A DNA stretch of 64,000 bases from Megalonaias nervosa (GCA_016617855.1 JAECUM010001818.1:1-64000); one strand, 5' to 3'; shown: positions 51,072 through 63,330, counted from the first letter of the stretch. Made by a program: numbers and translations. Notes: generated by a model from the letters alone, not told the origin.

Positions 51072-51118
<47 letters not shown>
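51072..51118. repeat. (ATT)n microsatellite
   Basis: Trinucleotide run following an A-rich TTAAATAAAG segment. Confidence 0.95.
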
Positions 51119-51575
51119 TTATGTATCCGCATTCACAAACGTGACGTTACAACTATTTTGACATGTAATGACATGTATTGCTCCCTTATAGCTTAAAAGG
51201 CCATGCTAAGGTCAAGATAGTGAAGCACGTAATCAGAAATTTCTGCATTTGTTCGAGAACGAGTAATTGGATAGCTTGCTATAAACCAAATCTTGCGCCG
51301 TTTTCAAAGTATGTATGCTCTTTACTGTTCTATTTATTTCCTGCATAATACATGCTACATCTACTCGGGTTTTATGAAGGATGTTGACATTACTGAGAAC
51401 ACATTAGGAAGTGTTCATGGATAATAGTCTTTATGGCGCCATAGGTTAACGTCTTCATTACGTTTAATTTGACAAAAATTGGCAGGGTTCAAGGTTCAAA
51501 ATTCAATCCTTACTGCACTAGAGTTAACTGGGCACTTGAGCTCTGCTGCTTTGTATTTTCTGCTACCATTGTTAT

Positions 51576-51578
<3 letters not shown>

Positions 51579-51638
<60 letters not shown>
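51579..51638. repeat. (GA)n microsatellite
   Basis: Uninterrupted GA run of about 60 bp. Confidence 0.97.
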
Positions 51639-51639
<1 letters not shown>

Positions 51640-51640
<1 letters not shown>

Positions 51641-53289
51641 AGTTTGAAGTATACTTACCAGTGAAGAGGAAAACGCGGAAAAGGTTCATGGTCGAAGGGA
51701 ATATCGTTATATGACTATTGTTTTGAGACTAAACTTGCCCTTGCATCTACGTTTTAATTTATACCAAACAGAACGTGATCTACGTAGGCAAGACGATCCG
51801 AAAATGCACTTTTCATATGCTGCAGGTCCCACGATCTAGATAGCACGATGACCTGAACTTTCTGTTATACGTATGATTGTTTGAATTAAAATTTCAGGTA
51901 GCGTGAAAAATAGACTGATGTGATATTCTCAAGCATTAGTAGTACTAAAGTCGCTTTTGTACAGTTTGAACGTGTGACTAGAGCCCTCATTGTTTGGTAC
52001 ACAAGGCTATGATAAATGACACCAAGAAGAACGAAACATCACAAGCTATGTTTTAAAAGTGCAAGAGACTTTGAAATATTTCGAACATTATAATCTTGAG
52101 TATGAAAATACTATAGCAAATAGAAAAAGAACAAAATGGCTAACTAATAGATTAACTAAGTAACACACGCTAAGTTATTCTTTAACGTTCTATATTATTT
52201 TTAGGAGATTGTAGTTGCTTCCATTCTACGAATATGATACATTTTATTAAAGTCATAATTTTATTATGCTGATGGACCAATGTGTCAACTCACTTTATTT
52301 TTCATAGTTTTCAGAATTTATTTTGTTTAAAATTACAACAAATTAAATTGAAATCATGCATTAAATAGAGGGGCTATACTTACCTAGCTGCATTCAGACA
52401 TGCTTACCTACCTAAATATTTATGAATCAAATATGTAGATACATACATAGATACATACATAGATACAAACATAGATACATACATACATACATACAAACTG
52501 AAAATATTGAAATCATTATAGCTCTTTTTGGATGAAACGCGGAGATGATTTAATCCTGCCCGTCCTTGTATATGTGTCTTTGTGTGCGTATGAAGTAAAT
52601 CAAACCCTGTAATATAATTGTGGTTCGTACATGTGCACAACGGTTTAAAATTCTCATGCCAATGAACAATTTGTCTAATAAATCAACCTCCGCCCCCTCA
52701 AAAATTTGTGTTGATACCGGTGGACTATTTGTGGATCTGATGTCAGCTGTTTGTTAAAATGTACAATGTTGCTGCATTCAAATGTGTCCCGAACACACCA
52801 GCGTACAGTTTAGATACGTACTGGTATTTGGTAAAAGCTGTATGCAGTCACAAAATTCAAAATGGCCACAGGGCATAGGGTTTTGTTATTCCAAGTGGAT
52901 TTACAAGTCGTCAAACATAGGATTTGATCCGGAAACAGTCCGTACATTTCGCCAAAAGGACTCTTCAACCAAATATTGTAAAAGAGACTCGAGAAATACC
53001 CAACATTGTTCGAGTTTACAATGTACGGACGACTGATTATTATTGTCAGAATCATGTGCATAATATTTTTTTTATGTCAAGTGACAAAACCAGGCATGTG
53101 AACCTTGTTTGCAATATGAACCAAGAAACGTGATCATCTATTATTTGCAACACAATTCAGACTTTATTATCATACTGATATTCAATCGCCACGTGTCTTG
53201 AATTGTGTAAAGGATAACTTCTGTCCAAACTTGGGTTTACAATATTATAGTTATTGAGGATTTAAACCTCTTGTAGTATTGCATCAAAA

Positions 53290-53290
<1 letters not shown>
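51640..53290. other. no gene seen; ATAC-rich tract
   Basis: Contains a (CATA)n-type tract at about 52,436-52,497. Short frames on both strands at 52,780-53,130 overlap one another and are not recognised. Confidence 0.65.

Positions 53291-53292
<2 letters not shown>

Positions 53293-53386
<94 letters not shown>
53293..53386. repeat. (CA)n microsatellite
   Basis: Nearly 95 bp of uninterrupted CA. Confidence 0.97.
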
Positions 53387-53387
<1 letters not shown>

Positions 53388-55113
53388 CGAGTATTTTACA
53401 AATTCAGAATATTTTCTTATAACTTTTCCGTTTCTTTGAACCTGTCAATAAATTTACCGTCGATCGACAGACAATATCGTTCTATAAATTGGACTGCAGT
53501 TCAATATGCAGCACTTTTGTTGGGGACGATTTATGAAGATGGTTGATATTCAGTTGAAGATATTTCTATTATTACATACATGAATCCATTAGATGTTTTT
53601 AATATTTTGAATAAACATTTGAAGCTTAGAAAGGTCTGCTCAAGATGGTTCCCGCTTTTGTTGACAGATGATAAATACAAACATACTCGAACTAAAATCA
53701 TCAAAATATATATCCCCCAAGTATGAAAAAGGTGACTATACATACTGAAAAGTGATGAAAAATCGATTCACTTTTTTAATTTGATTCAAGAAAAGAAAAT
53801 ACAATTGGCACTGGAGAAAACGACCAGAAATCACGAATCGTTCGACGTAGTCGTCGTCGGACAGTCAGGAGAGGTTTTTATACGCATTATTCTTCGATGC
53901 AAAACGCCTTATCATCCAGGTACAAACGTCCAAAGTGCTGCCAAAAGGTATGGAAAACAACAGAACCACTCGTCCCCGCCCCTGTAAGTAGCGATTGTAA
54001 AGGGGTTCTGGCCCAAACCCCTATTTTGAACTTGACGACAGAGTGATTTTTACCCCATCAATGACCCCCTCAAATTAATAAAACGAATACGAAAGCGATT
54101 TTGTTGAGGCAACATTATCGATTTCATTATCGATTACCTAATTCGAGGACCATGTCATTGAATCAGCATTGTCGTCGAAGAAAAAAAAGATGTTTGATCA
54201 GGAAACAACCTCCCTTTAATCCACTACTGCGATTTTACTTGAAATTGCTAGCAATTTCATATTTGATATTCACACACAATTTTACTTGAAATAGCACGCG
54301 ATTTTATATTTGATATTCACACAAAATTTACTGTAATAACCAATCTAAAAAACCTATTTTTCTAAAATCAACATCATACTTTTTATAACCCAACTGTCAT
54401 CAGAGCAGTATCGCTTATCATCAAAATTACAGAGTTCCGATTTTATAATAACATCTGTTTCAATTTTTTGACATTTAGATTTTATTGCCATCATTTCAAC
54501 ATGACCAGAAAACCCGTCTTACGCAGACTTATAATTATCAAATCCGATTACTTTACCAACTACATTTCTTTTGATTCCTTTGGCTCGTTTCTTAACTTTA
54601 TTATGCTAGTTTTAAGCAAGACATTTTACCTCGAAATCCGATAAACTCAACGATAGGAACAAAATTTATTTCATCTTTAAATTTTCCTATAACTTTTTTA
54701 TTGTCATCGCAATGAAATCCACTAGTTTTTGGGTAATCTGAAAGATCAAACAGTTCTTGATGTTAGCAAAACTCTTGATAAATATCATCAGATTCTATCT
54801 TATACATCAGCGATTCAGTATCTGTGAACACCAGTTCTGCTTAAGGCCATTTGACCTTAATAAAATCGTATTTACACCAGTACATAAGCGCCTTTAATAT
54901 CTCAAGTACTGCCATACCGACATAAACTGGCTTGTTTAACTTTAGATTTGTTTTTCTTTTATGTACCGCTACCAAGTTTTCGTTAAAAATCTTTTCTCGA
55001 ACGAAATTATCAGATGCAACATGTTTATTACGACGATCAACGTAAGTAACAATTTCAATATTGACTCGCTTTCTGATATTTTCCATAGTCTTGCTAAAGA
55101 CTCTGTTATTCAT

Positions 55114-56783
55114 ACCATCAGAGATAAACTTGACAACATAGTTTCAGTTGACTCATCGTCACCATACAGTTGCGATACAGAATTTCAGCGGCTACCGTTA
55201 GCAGCATTTGAACCTGTCTCTATGGATTTAGTACGTACAATCGTGATGAAGAGTGCACCAAAGTCATGTGAACTTGATCCGATTCCGACGTCACTGCTGC
55301 TAGAGTGCTTAGATCCAATATTGCCTTCACTAACTGATGTTATTAATACCTCTCTCTCATCTGGGGAATTCCCATCATTTACAAAACTGCCATTGTAAAG
55401 TCTCTGCTGAAGAAACCAACACTCGACCATAATGATTTAAAGAACTACCGCCCAGTTTCTAATCTCCCATTCATGTCAAAAATCTTAGAAAAAGTTGTTC
55501 TATCCCAACTTGTATCTCATCTGAATTCAAACAGTCTTTTTAGCAATGTACAGTCTGCATATCGCCCTTGCCACAATCCTGAAACTATTCTTCTGAAAGT
55601 AGTCAATGACCTTCTCTCTGCTTTGGATAGCGGAAAGATTACAGTCCTCACTCTCCTTGACTTGTCTGCAGCATTTGACACTATAGACCATGATATATTA
55701 CTTCACCGTCTCCTGCATGTATGTGGCATTCATGATACGGCCTTACTATGGTTCAAGTCCTACTTGGTCAACAGGACACAAATTGTGTCCGCAAATGGTA
55801 AACACTCCAGCCCAGTTGATCTATGCTGTGGTGTTCCACAGGGGTCTGTTCTTGGACCTGTTCTCTTCATTCTATACACTCAGCCACTCTCAAGTGTCAT
55901 AGATCATCATCCAGTGTCTCACTAATTGTATGCTGATGACACCCAAATATACAAATCTAGCCATCCAGCTGAAGTTGAAGCTACCATCCAAGGCGTAGAG
56001 AGGTGCATTTCCGATGTGAAATCATGGATGACATGTAACAAGCTGCAGATGAATGATGATAAAACTGAAGCCATTCTGATTACAACACAAAGACTTTCTC
56101 ATTCACATCCTTTACCACAGACAATAAATATCATCAACACCAATATTAAATTCACACAGTCAGTACGAAACCTCGGTGTTACTCTTGACAGTACTCTCTC
56201 ATTGCACCAACATGTCATGAACATATGCAAGGCTGCATATCTTGAGCTGAGACGCATCAGCTCCATTCGCAAGTATCTTTCAGTTGATGCCACTAAAACA
56301 CTTGTGTGTTCCTTAGTACTTTCAAGACTGGACTACTGTAACTCAATTCTGTCTGGTTCGTCTCAATATCTACTTCAAAAACTTCAAAAAGTTCAAAACA
56401 CAGCTTCTCGGATCATCCTTAGAGTACCACGATCAGAGCACGCCTCTTCCCTGCTCTGTACCCTACACTGGCTATCCATACGATCCAGAATTAAACACAA
56501 AATTTGTTCTCTGTGCTACGTTTCACTGAAAGGCTCCAGTCCAACATACCTATCTGACCTCACCCATGTGTACACACCTGCAAGATACTTACTCTCCTCT
56601 TCTGACACTCGTATTCTCATTATTCCCACTATGAAAATGAAATCATATGGACAACGCTCTTTTGGATACCAGGTCCCGGCAATGTGGAACGAATTGCCCA
56701 CTGCACTTAGACGCAAAGACACAGTGATCTCATTCAAGAGCGCTCTTAAACCTCACCTATTTCAACTGCAAGAACAGACTTAA
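55114..56783 (+). pseudogene. LINE reverse transcriptase ORF2 remnant
   Basis: An RT-upstream part (about 55,114-55,398, VRTIVMKSAPKSCELDPIPT with LPSLTDVINTSLSSGEFPS) is followed, after a one-base shift, by 55,473-55,925: ILEKVVLSQLVSHLNSNSLF, SAYRPCHNPETILLKVVNDL, motif A TLLDLSAAFDTIDH, motif B GVPQGSVLGPVLFILYTQPL. An in-frame TAA precedes motif C (YADDTQIYKSS, 55,926). The C-terminal part to 56,783 includes NLGVTLDSTLSLHQHV, RLDYCNSILSGSSQYLL, LHWLSIRSRIKHKICSLCY and the end SFGYQVPAMWNELPTALRRK. The endonuclease domain is absent by 5' truncation. Inactive. Confidence 0.93.
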
Positions 56784-56990
56784 AGACCTAATAATGTATC
56801 CTTATAATGTATCCTTACCTTAAATATTTACAGCATGTTTTCAGTTTCTAATTTCGTGGTGTTTGTTTTTATTTCTGTAATCATATCGTTATATATGTTT
56901 TTTTTCTAAGTGTTGTCAAATGTTGTAAAGCGCTAAGAGCTTCTAAAGATTAGGCGCTATACAAAGTCCTCATTATTATAATTATTATTA
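55114..56990 (+). mobile_element. CR1/L2-like non-LTR retrotransposon inserted in P2 PolB
   Basis: 5'-truncated LINE on the plus strand. TTATTCAT occurs on both sides (55,106-55,113 and 56,991-56,998), with at least ATTCAT as target duplication. The 3' end carries TGTAAAGCGCTAAGAGC, GGCGCTATACAA and an ATT-repeat tail in place of poly(A), characteristic of CR1/L2-type LINEs. The insertion lies between the KLMNN and VFSKTMEN segments of PolB motif B. Confidence 0.92.
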
Positions 56991-59489
56991 TTATTCATGA
57001 GCTTGAAAAAGTTCTTTTCGAATTCAGTTTTTGCAGCTGCTCTTCGGCTAGTATTAACGTCGATATAATCTTTCATCCATGTTGATTGATTAAATTTTAA
57101 AACTCGATGAACTTTTCTTAATATAAGACCATGATCAAGTGCCTGCTTCAGATTTTTGTAATGCAAAGTATATTTTCGTTTGTCAAGCAGATTTGGAACT
57201 AGTTTGTGAACACTAGATTTGTTTACAACAGATTTACCTTGTGAATAACGTTGTTTTTCTGATAATAAACTATAGTTGATCAGCATAAGTCGTTATGCTT
57301 ATCATGGAACTCAGCAGGATAGTCAATATAAATCTCAACAAAATAACTGATATCAGGATTCAAGCATCTCTTATCAGTTTCTTTGAAAAACTGTTCTTCG
57401 CTGATCCACTTAAAACCATCAACTGGCTTTGGCTCGGACATCGCATAACCATAAAGATTCTTTGTGCCAACATAAGTTATAACACTTGATGGTAATGTCT
57501 TATTATAGTCTGGTAAATGTTTATTATTGGCGACAGTATATTTCTTAGTGATAACACTAATTCCGCCTCGGATACCTCGTTCAATGAAACAGAACAAGCC
57601 AAGATCTATTAACAATTCTAGTTTTATTTTGCTGTGCTTGAGTAACGCCTCCCAGCTTAGTCGAGTTGCAGAATAACACCAAGCTGGGTCAAGTCCATAG
57701 TTATCAGCGATGACTTCTCTGAAATTTTCAAATATATCTGCGAGCAATAACACATCTGTAATCAGATATGTCATGACAATCTCCGAACGTTTTACAGTCG
57801 AATGAATCCCAAATCGACTTAGCATAATAACAATCATCATCGGTGACACTTTCAACATTTAAGTTTGAGTAAAACGTATCCTTGTCAGGTAAACTTGTTT
57901 CAGTAAATCTGTTCCAATCACGAGATATTCATAAGGAAAGACACGTTTTCGTGTCAATAAACGTGACTTGTTAACAAAATGTTTAGTCAAATTATCAAAC
58001 TTACCGCAACCTTTTACGAGTGCATCCAACGACGCAACCGTAAACTGCAGACTATCAATAAATCTTGACTTGCCAGGTGTTGCTGACATATATTTTTCTG
58101 TTATTCGGAATGCACTTTATTTTACCGTTGTTGCTATTTTTCAGACGGTTAATTATGTCCTTGTTGCCGAACGCTTCTACGATAATATGAGAATCATAAC
58201 CACGAACATTGTGAAAGACAACAGGAACAAGACCTGGTGCAGTATATTTTAAATTACATTTGTCATGAGCTGGACCTCAAGACTTACCAGTAATATGACA
58301 GCGATCCTTTTCACGATCTTGAGGCGCAAGCGTCTGCTCACAGATATGACATATTTTTGCTGTGGCAAATTCAGCTTTTTGTTTTATAGTCAGAGGTTTC
58401 ATCATTGCTGTCTTACCAAGCATCATCATGATGACATGAATCTCGTGGATAAGATTTTTCAACAGCCAAACAGCGGGCTGCTCTACAGACTGATCTAGTT
58501 CTGATGTTGACATTGGGCGGTAAATTTTTACAGGTTTTGGTAAAGATTGATCAACAGCACAGAAAACTTTATATGCTACTCCACAATAACCGTGTTGTTG
58601 TACTTTTCTTGCAGAAGATTTATCAGGATTATTATCTGCTCCTAGTACTGGAAGCAAAATAAACTCGAAATCGGTGTAGATTATAAAAGGAACTTTCATC
58701 TTATGTCTGTAGTTTGTACACTGTAATATGTTTTCATCTTCGCCCGGCATAGATATTCGTTGTACATCAGAACAATACTCGAGATGTCGATCGAGAACCG
58801 GCTGAGACTTATATGCGTGCAAGCATCTGAAACAGAAATACTTTTTTTCTTTGTGTTTATTATACTGACTTCCAGCTAGCCCGTTAAAATTCTTAATCCA
58901 CACGTAATGGTTATTATTTAACAATAAATTTATTGTTGTTTGTGATGCCAGATTGCTGATGTATTTTGAAAAGATCTTTTGTGACTCATCGTCGACTCCA
59001 GACACGTTAATCCCTCCCGTAGGAAAATCTATCCCGCTAAAATTCAGATTGTTAGAATGACAAATGTAATTTGATAATCTGTCAGCATGTTTATCAACTG
59101 GAAATAGCGCTGATAACACTGCCCACTAAAAGCACTCGTTGTCGCTGTTCTTGATAAGAATACATCATTTTTAGAGTTGTTTAGTTTAGTTGACAAATCG
59201 ATATATGAGCTACCTCGCAGTGGATTGTATTTCATAGTGTGAAATAAATTTCTGTTATTTTATCGAATCTCCAACCAGATCCAGATGTTGTGTATTCATC
59301 GATATTTTACCATATTTCTTGAAATATATCATCTGACAATGACATCAAATTTGTTCTAATTAAAACTCGACGTGGTTTTGACGTTATGTAAAGATCAGCA
59401 AGTTTTCCGAATTGTTGCTGTTGATGAGACGCAGGCGTCAGAGCAGCTTGCTGCTTGGATGTTTGAATCCCCGACGAAATACTTAACAT

Positions 59490-59840
59490 TGAAAAACGAA
59501 CATGAAACTGAACTATAATCTTCAGACCCTCGTGCGTGGCAAGTTCAGATTTTACAGTTTGGCAGAAGCAGGTGATACAAGTTTGTAGATGAGAAATTCG
59601 TTAGTAAAAGTTGATTATCAAATCTCCAGCTGTTGTCAAACCCGGCAAATGCAGTTGCAATATTTTTAGACTGATATCTCTCTTTCAAGAACAAGCTTTG
59701 TTTTTGCAATATCAGCAAGTTTTAACATCTCTATATCTAATGTTTTTCATTTATTTAATTAAGTATGGTGTGACAATTATTAATTAGAGATTTGAAATTA
59801 CTGTAGCAAAAATTCCACAAAATTTATATCAAGGATCTAT
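59490..59840. other. P2 gap between PolB and the HNH-like gene
   Basis: AT-rich sequence between divergently oriented genes. No frame is recognised. It may hold the promoters of PolB and the HNH-like gene. Confidence 0.5.
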
Positions 59841-59844
59841 TATC

Positions 59845-60657
59845 GTGAACGATCTTGCAAGGTGTCAGAAGATTTTCTGGTGCTATCCGAGATATAACCT
59901 GTTCACCGGCAATGAACTTGGTGTTGTGATAAATATCCGAACAAAACATTCGATCGGAGTTTTAACACCGGCTGGTTACAAGATAAAAGTAAAAACGGAA
60001 GATGATACTGAATACACTAAAATGTTCTTAGACGATTTCATCTGGACTTTATTTTATGACGATATTTCACCGGGAATGCGAGTTTCTCATTCCAATAATC
60101 AAGTCACTGACAATAACATCGCATATTTTTATTTTCATGATGAATATAAAACACATCCTGTTTATAATTTTGTATGAGGCTAACATAAGAGGAATTATTA
60201 GAAATTCTAAAACAGAAAAAGTTGTTGGAAATATCATTAATAGTGGACATTTACTGGTAACAGTACGAGGAACACAAACTGATTATATCAATTATCTCTC
60301 ACACAGATTTATTTATGTGCTTTTTCAATGGGATTATTCCTGAAGGTCTTGTCATCGACCACAGGAACAGAAATAAAACCGATAATCGACTTGACAATCT
60401 TGATCTTGTCACCCCTTAAAGAAAACGTACGACGAGGTAAAGGGAAGTTTAATCTTAAACAACCTGTTCGTTCTGTTATGGCAACTAACTCTATTACAGG
60501 AGAAGAAATATCATTTTCATCAATCTATGTAGCATCTAAACATTTTAGCATTCACTCACAATCAATTAAATCTGTTGCTGAAGGTATTACCAAATCCGCA
60601 TTTTCAAGAACGACATTTGATAGAATCTTCTTTCGATACGAATCACTTGCTATTTAG
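59845..60657 (+). pseudogene. P2 HNH endonuclease-like gene with two HNH-type modules
   Basis: The first frame (59,845-60,177, no ATG at the start) contains FLDDFIWTLFYDDISPGMRV followed by SHSNNQVTDNNI, resembling a degraded HNH_3 motif. A second module in other frames (about 60,180-60,420) reads IRNSKTEKVVGNIINSGHLL, YLSHRFIY, then GLVIDHRNRNKTDNRLDNLD, the classic HNH pattern with Asp-His and Asn ligands. The C-terminal part (60,480-60,657) has SITGEEISFSSIYVASKHF, like NUMOD/IENR DNA-binding repeats. At least one frameshift lies near 60,315. It is the only plus-strand gene here and is probably a homing-type nuclease cargo. Confidence 0.65.
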
Positions 60658-60915
60658 TATAGCAGCGACATCATTATTTGTCAAACAACAATTGGCATAC
60701 TTGTTTAAAGCTTCTCTGTCGTACTCGATCCAAATCTTTCCATATTTCAGCATTTGATCCTGCTCAACATTATTTAGCAAAATTAAATAGTTTTTTTTTT
60801 TCTTGTTCTACTTCGAAGTGAGCTAAAGCGTTAACATCACCACGAAACATACTCCTTATAGCTTCTTCTATCTGATTGGGGTTGATAATATTAGCAAGAG
60901 TAACAAAACGCTTCA
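60655..60915 (-). pseudogene. P2 small protein S1, frame-broken at a poly(A) run
   Basis: ATG at 60,915 (MKRFVTLANIINPNQIEEAI). The frame is lost in a run of A at about 60,790-60,800 and resumes with DQMLKYGKIWIEYDREALNK and ANCCLTNNDVAAIL. The resumed part resembles the C-terminal half of the neighbouring S2 gene. Function unknown. Confidence 0.5.
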
Positions 60916-60979
60916 TGTTATTTAATGATTAACACAAAATTAGAGTGTGAAGCACTCCAAGTGCAAAACACTTCACTGA

Positions 60980-61276
60980 TCACAGATCAATCTTTAAAAT
61001 ATTTATAAGATCTTCTCTTCTTAAGCGACAATGTGCCCACTTCATGACAGTGTCTCTGTCGTACCTGACGAATATTTTAAAAAAAATTTTGAGTTCTGAT
61101 ACCGGAAAGTATGTTAACAGTACATCGATCGCCGAGTAAGGATCGTATCCAACGCGATAAGATTCATATATTTTGTCTTCTGTTTTTTCATTGCTCATGA
61201 AGATCTTGACCGCGTCAAACAACAAGTTCATATTTAAGATTTTAGCTCTGACAATACTTCTTATTTCGTCTGGCAT
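60980..61276 (-). CDS. P2 small protein S2 (98 aa)
   Basis: Intact frame MPDEIRSIVRAKILNMNLLF to LRREDLINILKIDL. The end (KIFFKIFVRYDRDTVMKWAH) parallels S1 (KYGKIWIEYDREALNKYANC), so S1 and S2 look like tandem paralogues. The region between integrase and PolB in Polintons often carries lineage-specific genes. No function is assigned. Confidence 0.55.
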   Translation of the reverse strand: MPDEIRSIVRAKILNMNLLFDAVKIFMSNEKTEDKIYESYRVGYDPYSAIDVLLTYFPVSELKIFFKIFVRYDRDTVMKWAHCRLRREDLINILKIDL

Positions 61277-61313
61277 TTCTATTACAGTAATTAGATAAAA
61301 GTTTTATGTAATA

Positions 61314-61710
61314 ATGACGCTGATAAAACATGACATGTTTCAACAATTATCTGATCTTCGAGCTGACCCTGACGAAATTGAAGATTATAATCGAGTGACA
61401 ACAGCGCATTATGATTCGAAGAATCCCAGTAGTGCTTGCAGTCAACATGCTGCGCATCAGGATTCGATATTATCTTGAAAAATATCTGTTGCCTGTCATC
61501 GAAGATCAGCTTGCCGATGAACCAAATATTATACCTCAGCATGAGCAAGTTTATGTTGTAGCGCAATCACGGTATACTGTCAAGTATCAACTTGCCAAAA
61601 AGATCAAGACATTTGATTTTACTGTCACAGAGCATCAGCTAATTTGGGAAATGCTCAAGCAGTTTATGCGGATTGGACAACTAGAAGTTTACGGTCGTCA
61701 AAAAATATAA
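61314..61710 (+). other. possible P2 plus-strand gene, unrecognised
   Basis: ATG 61,314 opens a short frame (MTLIKHDMFQQLSDLRADPD) that runs to about 61,480. An overlapping frame, 61,411-61,710, continues with YYLEKYLLPVIEDQLADEPN and a helical end (IWEMLKQFMRIGQLEVYG). They could be two halves of one frameshifted gene. A minus-strand frame over the same bases is probably a shadow. Confidence 0.4.
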
Positions 61711-61869
61711 AATTTGATTATTTTTGCAAAGATTTTGAACTTGATGACAGATTTAACAACAGCTCGAAGACAACATCTAATGTTGCTGTGCAGACCTGTA
61801 AAGTGTAGGTCTTTTCTGCTAATATATGAGAAGATTAACAGCGATCTGATTAGACTAATAGAAGTCCAA

Positions 61870-62911
61870 GATCTTTGATTTCACTAGTTAGAATCCACCT
61901 ATTAAAATTATCACCGTAACTGCGCCATTTAACCAAACTTGTTTTACCTCGCTTTGCTATCACCCGCTCGATAACAAATATATCTTGTGATGTTTGTTGA
62001 AGTTCCTGTTCGCAGAAACTTCCTATTACGTCTTTACCTGAAAGATCTTTTAGCTTTTACGTTACTGGTATTGTTGTCAAAACTTTGTCGATGACAAACA
62101 CTTCTTCAGACCAGTTACGAGTAAAACCTTTTTTTAAAAGTTTCTAGTTAATGAAATTCTGACAGATCACCAACACTAAACTTATGTTCTAGTTTGCAAA
62201 AATCGGATTTTTTATAGCGTCGTTTGGTGACATACCTGTTGTACTATATTTAGCATCATTGTAATCTGATATTATCGCTGGCAGATCATCAAAATACCTG
62301 TTAGTGTTTTTTGCTGTGAGATGTTTGTAGATGTTTTCTTTGATAGTGCGGTTAGCGCGTTCGACAACAACACTCTTTCCTTCATTACCAGTCACATGCT
62401 TTTTCATGTTCTTCTGTTTCAGAAACTGCTCAAACTGTTTATTAAAAAATTCTGATCCATAATCGGTCCAAATCTTATTTGGCTTTCTTTCTGTTGCAGT
62501 TATAATACCTCGAGTCGCATTTGTTACTGCAGATCCAGATTTATCAGCAACAGGAACACTAGCGCGTATTTACTAAAAACGTCAACGATATTTAACAAGT
62601 ATCTTTTGTTATCTTTATCCTTAGCAACATTTGACATATCAGCAAGATTTATCGCCCAGATATCATCGACTGCGTTTGCGATGACCTGTCGTCTAAGAAA
62701 CTTCTTTTTTTAGGTTTGTGCATGCTGATCTGACGCAAGCGTCTCTGCTGCCAGAGTGCACTGGGCATGTTTTTATATCAATGCTTGGCTTTCCAAGCCA
62801 GAGTTTATATTTTGCTCCAATGATACCTTGCACAAACTTTCGATCAATGTTTCCTCGCAGCCTGTGAAACAGGCCACCGCTCGTTTCCATCTCTCGTAAT
62901 TCGTCAACCAT
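61870..62911 (-). pseudogene. P2 integrase (retroviral-type), frame-broken
   Basis: N-terminal part 62,911-62,693 (GGLFHRLRGNIDRKFVQGII, GAKYKLWLGKPS). The first catalytic Asp is in WAINLADMSNVAKDKDN near 62,650, followed by LLNIVDVFSKYA. The second Asp is in WTDYGSEFFN-type coding near 62,465, in a shifted frame. The catalytic Glu is in VVERANRTIKENIYKHL (62,407-62,189). A chromodomain-like C-terminus (FVIERVIAKRGKTSLVKWRS) lies near 61,900-61,960. Several frameshifts and stops. It belongs to a different integrase lineage from P1. Confidence 0.82.
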
Positions 62912-62915
62912 GGCC

Positions 62916-63294
62916 TTATTGCAACCTGGTTTGCTGATCTATTTCAGCTTGTCTTGCAACAGGATTAGCTATATTTGCTGCAAGTCCCTCGGCTAATCTT
63001 CTTTTTTCTTCTTCAGATCTTTCAATAATTTTTCCAACGGCCGCTTCTTGTTCTTCTTTAATGAATCCTAGTAAACCTTTTTCTTGTAATTTTTTAAATT
63101 CTTCTTCTGATAGTGGTTTCAGGTTGTTTTCCAAGTAAAGCCTCAGTAACTGGTTTGAGAGCGGCGGCTGTTGTTTCTGCTGCAGCCACTTGACCACGTC
63201 GTGCTTGTTGGATCATCTGCCTAAGTTCAGCTTTAGATTTAACAAGTATTTTTAGATTTTCTATATGTTTTCTGTACTTTGCTTGTCTTTCCAT
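62916..63294 (-). pseudogene. P2 coiled-coil protein, frame-broken
   Basis: Frame 63,294-63,094 (MERQAKYRKHIENLKILVKS, ELRQMIQQARRGQ) and overlapping frame 63,197-62,916 (PLSEEEFKKLQEKGLLGFIK, IIERSEEEKRRLAEGLAANI) look like one Ala/Glu/Lys-rich helical protein split by a one-base shift around 63,100-63,190. It lies between ATPase and integrase, where Polintons often encode such a protein. Probably a minor virion or scaffold protein. Confidence 0.6.
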
Positions 63295-63330
63295 TTTATT
63301 ATATATTAAATTTTATAAAACTAACAAAAA

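Larger units (their letters stand above)
54360..59489 (-). pseudogene. PolB: P2 protein-primed DNA polymerase B, disrupted by a LINE
   Basis: Pieces in order on the minus strand: N-terminus (59,489-59,307, 59,235-59,044), 59,119-58,277 with exonuclease motif YTDFEFI and zinc-like CHICEQ...CHITG, PVVFHNVRGYDSH (near 58,180), RFIDSLQFTVASLDALVKG (58,089-57,859), and 57,858-57,280 with DVLLLADIFENFRE, YGLDPAW, IRGGIS. Motif A reads YVGTKNLYGYAMS, where the family has Asp at the position of the Gly. Motif B KLMNN (near 57,000) is cut by the LINE and resumes as NNRVFSKTMENIRKRV (from 55,113). Motif C reads FTDTES (near 54,815). The C-terminal DDKRYCSDD-type end lies near 54,400. A stop follows SDNECF near 59,128. 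In Polintons PolB copies the element from a protein primer; this copy is inactive. Confidence 0.9.

Noticed and set aside
54961..55113. 5' part of the plus-strand frame 54,961-55,398 as LINE protein
   Set aside because: Bases before 55,114 are antisense to PolB; only the part after the target duplication belongs to the LINE.
61291..61566. 91-codon minus-strand frame
   Set aside because: Overlaps the more protein-like plus-strand frames and shows no recognised features.
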